The notes beneath the pieces were generated by a model. The model worked only from the letters and a program-made list of their open reading frames with translations. It made no database searches and had not been told where the DNA came from. A DNA stretch of 7,762 nucleotides from Stenotrophomonas sp. (GTDB taxonomy: Bacteria > Pseudomonadota > Gammaproteobacteria > Xanthomonadales > Xanthomonadaceae), in the NCBI GenBank assembly GCA_003248565.1, contig QFOV01000152.1:1-7762 (forward strand), given 5' to 3'. Positions 5,935 to 7,762 of this stretch are shown here, one piece after another. A program made the translations under genes and the position numbers. The stretch's first letter is position 1. Each line of letters starts with the position of its first letter.

Positions 5935-6034
5935 TGTGGGAGCGGTGTCAACCGCGAAGCTGATGAATCAGCAGATCGCGGTTGGAACCGGTTGCCAAGC
6001 AATTCCAGCTTCGCGGCTTATGCCGCTCCCACAA
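5935..6034. repeat. REP-like element with 28-base terminal inverted repeats
   Basis: The ends 5935-5962 and 6007-6034 (inverted) match at about 24 of 28 bases, starting TTGTGGGAGCGG and ending CCGCGAAGCTG. Each end has its own small hairpin: GCGGT-GTCA-ACCGC on the left (5942-5955) and, read on the minus strand, GCGGC-ATAA-GCCGC on the right. The left half can alternatively fold as AACCGCGA (5950-5957) with TCGCGGTT (5976-5983), enclosing GCTGAT/ATCAGC (5959-5964 and 5967-5972). Two more copies of the same end sequence, in direct orientation, lie at 6975-7004 and 7095-7124. The element fills the space between two convergent genes and contains no gene. Confidence 0.75.
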
Positions 6035-6050
6035 CACAACGATGGCTGGT

Positions 6051-6596
6051 TTACGCAGCCAACGCCGCGTCAATCGCCTTGCGCAGGCCTTCGTCATCGG
6101 CGCTGGTGTCCGGTGCGAAGCGGGCGACGACGGTGCCGTCCTTGCCGACCAGGAACTTCTCGAAGTTCCACAGCACGGCCGGGGCCGGGTTGGCCTCGAT
6201 GCCAAAACCGACCAGCTTCTCGCGCATCGGGCCTTCGCCGATGGCGACCGGCTGGGCAGCGGTCAGCTGCTGGTACAGCGGGTGGATGTCGGCACCGGCC
6301 ACGCTGATCTTGGAGAACATCGGGAAGCTGATGTCATAGGTGAGCGCGCAGAACTGCTTGATCTCGTCTTCGCTGCCCGGCTCCTGGCCGTTGAAGTTGT
6401 TGGCCGGGAAACCCAGCACTTCAAGGCCGGCCTCCTTCTTTTCGCGGTAGAGCTTTTCCAGGCCTTCGTACTGCGGGGTGAGGCCGCACTTGGAAGCCGT
6501 GTTGACCAGCAGCAACACCTTGCCGCGGTAGTCGGCCAGCGAAGTCGGGGCACCGTCGATGGTGGTCAGCGCGGTGTCGTATACGGAAGCGGTCAT
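6051..6596 (-). CDS. Glutathione peroxidase family protein (cysteine type)
   Basis: This is a thiol peroxidase that reduces hydrogen peroxide and organic hydroperoxides; bacterial members of this type often use thioredoxin rather than glutathione (family knowledge). The 181-residue protein has the peroxidatic motif NTASKCGLTPQY with Cys37 where animal enzymes carry selenocysteine. It has Gln71 in NNFNGQEPGS, and Trp143-Asn144 in VLWNFEKFLVGKDG, completing the Cys-Gln-Trp-Asn catalytic tetrad. Cys83 in EIKQFC could be a resolving cysteine. The usual FPCNQF reads FPANNF here. Sequence and length are close to E. coli BtuE (183). The start is ATG at 6596-6594. An open frame continues upstream to 6872, but it only translates REP sequence and is rejected. 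No signal peptide is seen, so it is cytoplasmic. Confidence 0.93.
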   Translation of the reverse strand: MTASVYDTALTTIDGAPTSLADYRGKVLLLVNTASKCGLTPQYEGLEKLYREKKEAGLEVLGFPANNFNGQEPGSEDEIKQFCALTYDISFPMFSKISVAGADIHPLYQQLTAAQPVAIGEGPMREKLVGFGIEANPAPAVLWNFEKFLVGKDGTVVARFAPDTSADDEGLRKAIDAALAA

Positions 6597-6629
6597 GCGG
6601 TTGCCTGCTGTGGGATTGGGGAGCACGCA

Positions 6630-6658
6630 ATCATAAGCGTCGCGGGTGGCGCTGGCAT
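6630..6658 (-). promoter_or_regulatory. Candidate sigma-70 promoter of the glutathione peroxidase gene
   Basis: On the minus strand TATGAT (6635-6630) matches the -10 consensus at 5 of 6 bases. ATGCCA (6658-6653) matches TTGACA at 4 of 6 with a 17-base spacer. Transcription would begin near 6623, giving a leader of about 27 bases. The GC-rich surroundings make this AT-richer hexamer stand out, but no start site is known. Confidence 0.4.
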
Positions 6659-6686
6659 CACGGTCGTGCTGCAACACTGTGATGCC
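6654..6686. promoter_or_regulatory. Inverted repeat overlapping the gpx -35 region
   Basis: GGCATCAC (6654-6661) and GTGATGCC (6679-6686) are perfect complements 17 bases apart. Between them lies a second, imperfect palindrome, GTGCTGCAACAC (6666-6677). The left arm overlaps the proposed -35 hexamer and the right arm runs into the first SMAG-type palindrome. It may be an operator for the peroxidase gene or only a by-product of repeat insertion. Confidence 0.3.
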
Positions 6687-6700
6687 GAGCCATGCTCGGC
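6684..6700 (+). repeat. SMAG-type REP palindrome, copy 1
   Basis: GCCGAGCCATGCTCGGC, a seven-base stem around CAT. It is preceded by GAT rather than the GTAGT head, so it is a headless or decayed copy of the REP family of S. maltophilia. Confidence 0.75.
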
Positions 6701-6713
6701 TGGCTGGCTGTTG

Positions 6714-6782
6714 GTAGTGCCGAGCCATGCTCGGCTGGGGCGTTACCGCTGGAGCCTCTTGCCGAGCATGGCTCGGCACTAC
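6714..6782. repeat. SMAG-type REP inverted pair (copies 2 and 3)
   Basis: Copy 2 has the full GTAGT head (6714-6718) followed by the palindrome core at 6719-6735. Copy 3 is the reverse orientation, with core 6761-6777 followed by ACTAC (6778-6782). The two face each other across 25 bases, the dimer arrangement typical of REP elements moved in trans by RAYT transposases. No RAYT gene is in this window. Confidence 0.85.
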
Positions 6783-6789
6783 CGCTTCA

Positions 6790-6910
6790 GCCCCTCTCCC
6801 GTTCACGGGGTGAGAGGGGCAGCTTGCGACCCACCGGTTCGCTGCCCATCGAACGTCCTTGCGCCAGCGCAACGGCCGGGGCGCGGAGCTGGGGTGAGGG
6901 CAGTTTTTGA
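6790..6910 (+). repeat. Second copy of the hairpin repeat family found between mlaF and mlaE
   Basis: A hairpin with arms GCCCCTCTC (6790-6798) and GAGAGGGGC (6812-6820) corresponds to the left hairpin at 2400-2424. The 14-mer GCTGGGGTGAGGGC (6888-6901) followed by a T-run and GAAG matches 2424-2437 and what follows it. About 67 bases separate the two here, against none in the mla copy, and this spacer holds TTGCGC/GCGCAA (6859-6872) and GTTCG/CGAAC hairpins. Either extra sequence was gained here or lost in the other copy. Confidence 0.6.
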
Positions 6911-6914
6911 AGCA

Positions 6915-6953
6915 TTACCGGTAAAGCCTCTGCCGAGCATGGCTCGGCACTAC
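6915..6953 (-). repeat. SMAG-type REP copy 4 with duplicated flank
   Basis: The core GCCGAGCATGGCTCGGC (6932-6948) is followed by ACTAC, so it has the same orientation as copy 3. The 39 bases 6915-6953 match 6743-6782 with three substitutions and one indel, so copy 3 and its flank were duplicated together, 172 bases apart. The second hairpin family sits between them. Confidence 0.75.
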
Positions 6954-6957
6954 ATGG

Positions 6958-7200
6958 GTGTTGCCTGCATCTTGTTGTGGGAGCGGTGTAAGCCGCGAAG
7001 CCGGTACTGCAGCAACGTGCGAAGAGCCAACACCTCCCCAGCCCTCCCCTTGCCTATGGCAAAGGGAGGGAGCAAAACCGGTGTTGCCGGCACTTTGTGG
7101 GAGCGGCGTGAGCCGCGAAGCCGGTGCTGCAGCAACGTGCGAAAAGCCAACCCCTCCCCAACCCTCCCCTTGCCTTCGGCAAAGGGAGGGGACAAAAGCT
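6958..7200. repeat. Two tandem copies of a ~120-bp repeat unit
   Basis: Unit 1 (6958-7080) and unit 2 (7081-7200) are in direct orientation with an exact 120-base period over most of their length and a three-base length difference near the start. Each begins GTGTTGCC, carries a TTGTGGGAGCGG...CCGCGAAGCCGG stem-loop (6975-7004 and 7095-7124), then CTGCAGCAACGTGCGAA, and ends in a pyrimidine/purine hairpin CCCTCCCCTTGCC...GGCAAAGGGAGGG (7042-7070 and 7162-7190). The copies differ at roughly a dozen positions, so the duplication is not very recent. The second hairpin lies just past the rmuC stop codon and might slow transcription there, but it lacks a proper T-run. Confidence 0.85.
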
Positions 7201-7210
7201 GCGCTCGACG

Positions 7211-7762
7211 CTACGCTGTCGGGCTTTCGTCTTCGGCCTCGTCGGCGTCATCGTCTGTACCCAGCATTGCCTGCGAGGCATCGCTGGACAGTGACTCCAC
7301 GCCACGCAGCTTGCGCTCGATGGTGCGGGTCTTGCGGCTGGCATCGCCCAGGCTCTTGCCGACGGTGTTGATCTGCTTCTCGGCGCGCTCAAGAATGCCG
7401 GCGAACTTGCCGAACTCACTCTTGACCGCACCCAGCAGACTCCACACCTCCGAAGAGCGCTGTTCGATGGCCAGGGTACGGAAGCCCATCTGCAGGCTGT
7501 TCAACAGCGCCGTCACCGTGGTCGGGCCGGCAATCACCACACGGTGCTCGCGCTGCAGGGCATCGACCAGCCCGGCGCGGCGGATCACCTCGGCATACAG
7601 GCCCTCGGTTGGCAGGAACATCACCGCGAAGTCGGTGCTGTGCGGCGGCACGATGTACTTCTCGCTGATCGACTTGGCCTGGATGCGGATCGCGCGCTCC
7701 AGCTGGTTGCCGCTGTTGCGCACCGCCTCCGCATCGCCGGCTTCCTGTGCGTCGAGCAGGCG
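7211..7762 (-). CDS. rmuC: DNA recombination protein RmuC, C-terminal part, cut by window edge
   Basis: RmuC is a predicted nuclease-fold protein that limits rearrangements at inverted repeats; its exact activity is not settled. The visible 183 residues are the C-terminal portion of a protein usually 400-550 residues long, open from the window edge to a TAG at 7213-7211. Recognisable family sequence: KSISEKYIVPPHSTDFAVMF, continuing LPTEGLYAEVIRR (about fragment residues 30-62), then VVIAGPTTVTALLNSLQMGF (75-94) and an RSSEVWSLLGAVKSEFGKFA stretch. A predicted coiled coil follows (about 122-155), in a KQINTVGKSLGDASRKTRTI-type segment. The tail is strongly acidic (GTDDDADEAEDESPTA). The gene start is outside the window; the internal GTG at 7723 is not a start. 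Confidence 0.93.
   Translation of the reverse strand, partial: RLLDAQEAGDAEAVRNSGNQLERAIRIQAKSISEKYIVPPHSTDFAVMFLPTEGLYAEVIRRAGLVDALQREHRVVIAGPTTVTALLNSLQMGFRTLAIEQRSSEVWSLLGAVKSEFGKFAGILERAEKQINTVGKSLGDASRKTRTIERKLRGVESLSSDASQAMLGTDDDADEAEDESPTA

Noticed and set aside
5343..6002. 219-codon minus-strand open frame opposite mlaA
   Set aside because: It begins in the REP-like element, runs through the terminator and mirrors mlaA; no motif is seen.
6597..6872. N-terminal extension of the glutathione peroxidase to 273 residues
   Set aside because: The added 92 residues translate SMAG palindromes and spacer; the family N-terminus begins at MTASVYD (6596) with a plausible promoter just upstream.
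6950..7195. 81-codon minus-strand open frame in the tandem repeat
   Set aside because: The peptide is an internal duplication that simply translates the two 120-bp units; no start signal or known family.
6684..7200. Possible CRISPR array
   Set aside because: The repeats are palindromic REP elements in both orientations with irregular spacing, plus one tandem pair with a 120-base period; there are no uniform spacers and no cas genes.
6692..7371. Plus-strand open frames of 72 and 137 codons in the repeat island and over the rmuC end
   Set aside because: They read through palindromes and then antisense to rmuC; no coding character.

Overview
The window looks like a chromosomal segment from a high-GC gammaproteobacterium of the Xanthomonadaceae, most likely Stenotrophomonas (S. 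maltophilia complex). This rests on GC-rich codon use, on Mla and RecC proteins that read like Xanthomonad homologues, and on several copies of the GTAG-headed palindrome (core GCCGAGCCATGCTCGGC) that matches the SMAG-type REP family known from S. maltophilia. The assignment comes from memory of these families; no database search was run.

Layout, left to right. 1-1343 (minus): the first 447 codons of recC, running off the left edge. 1344-1568: a divergent intergenic region with a 17-bp palindrome, probably holding the promoter of the next operon. 1569-5867 (plus): a six-gene operon mlaF-mlaE-mlaD-mlaC-mlaB-mlaA for retrograde phospholipid transport between the outer and inner membranes. The junctions are tight (4-bp overlap, 11-bp overlap, 1-base gap) except two. 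The mlaF-mlaE junction is filled by a repeat element that keeps a 60-codon reading frame open, and the mlaE-mlaD junction is a 91-base gap with a small hairpin. 5888-5917: a strong two-way intrinsic terminator. 5935-6034: an inverted-repeat REP-like element. 6051-6596 (minus): a cysteine-type glutathione peroxidase, convergent with the mla operon. 6597-7210: no gene, but a dense repeat island with four SMAG-type palindromes, a second copy of the repeat family seen inside the mla operon, and a 120-bp tandem duplication. 7211-7762 (minus): the C-terminal 183 residues of RmuC, running off the right edge.

How the genes work together. MlaA (outer-membrane lipoprotein) takes mislocalised phospholipid from the outer leaflet, MlaC (periplasmic carrier) shuttles it, and the inner-membrane complex MlaFEDB (ATPase, permease, MCE hexamer, STAS subunit) exchanges it with the inner membrane. 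Unlike E. coli, where mlaA (vacJ) is at a separate locus, all six parts sit here in one transcription unit. The flanking genes, recC, gpx and rmuC, concern DNA repair/recombination and peroxide defence and have no evident functional tie to Mla.

I see no undescribed defence or mobile system. The most interesting material is non-coding: the repeat inserted in the mla operon in a way that preserves stop/start overlaps, the promoter palindrome, and the REP-like stem-loops whose stems show compensating changes between copies.
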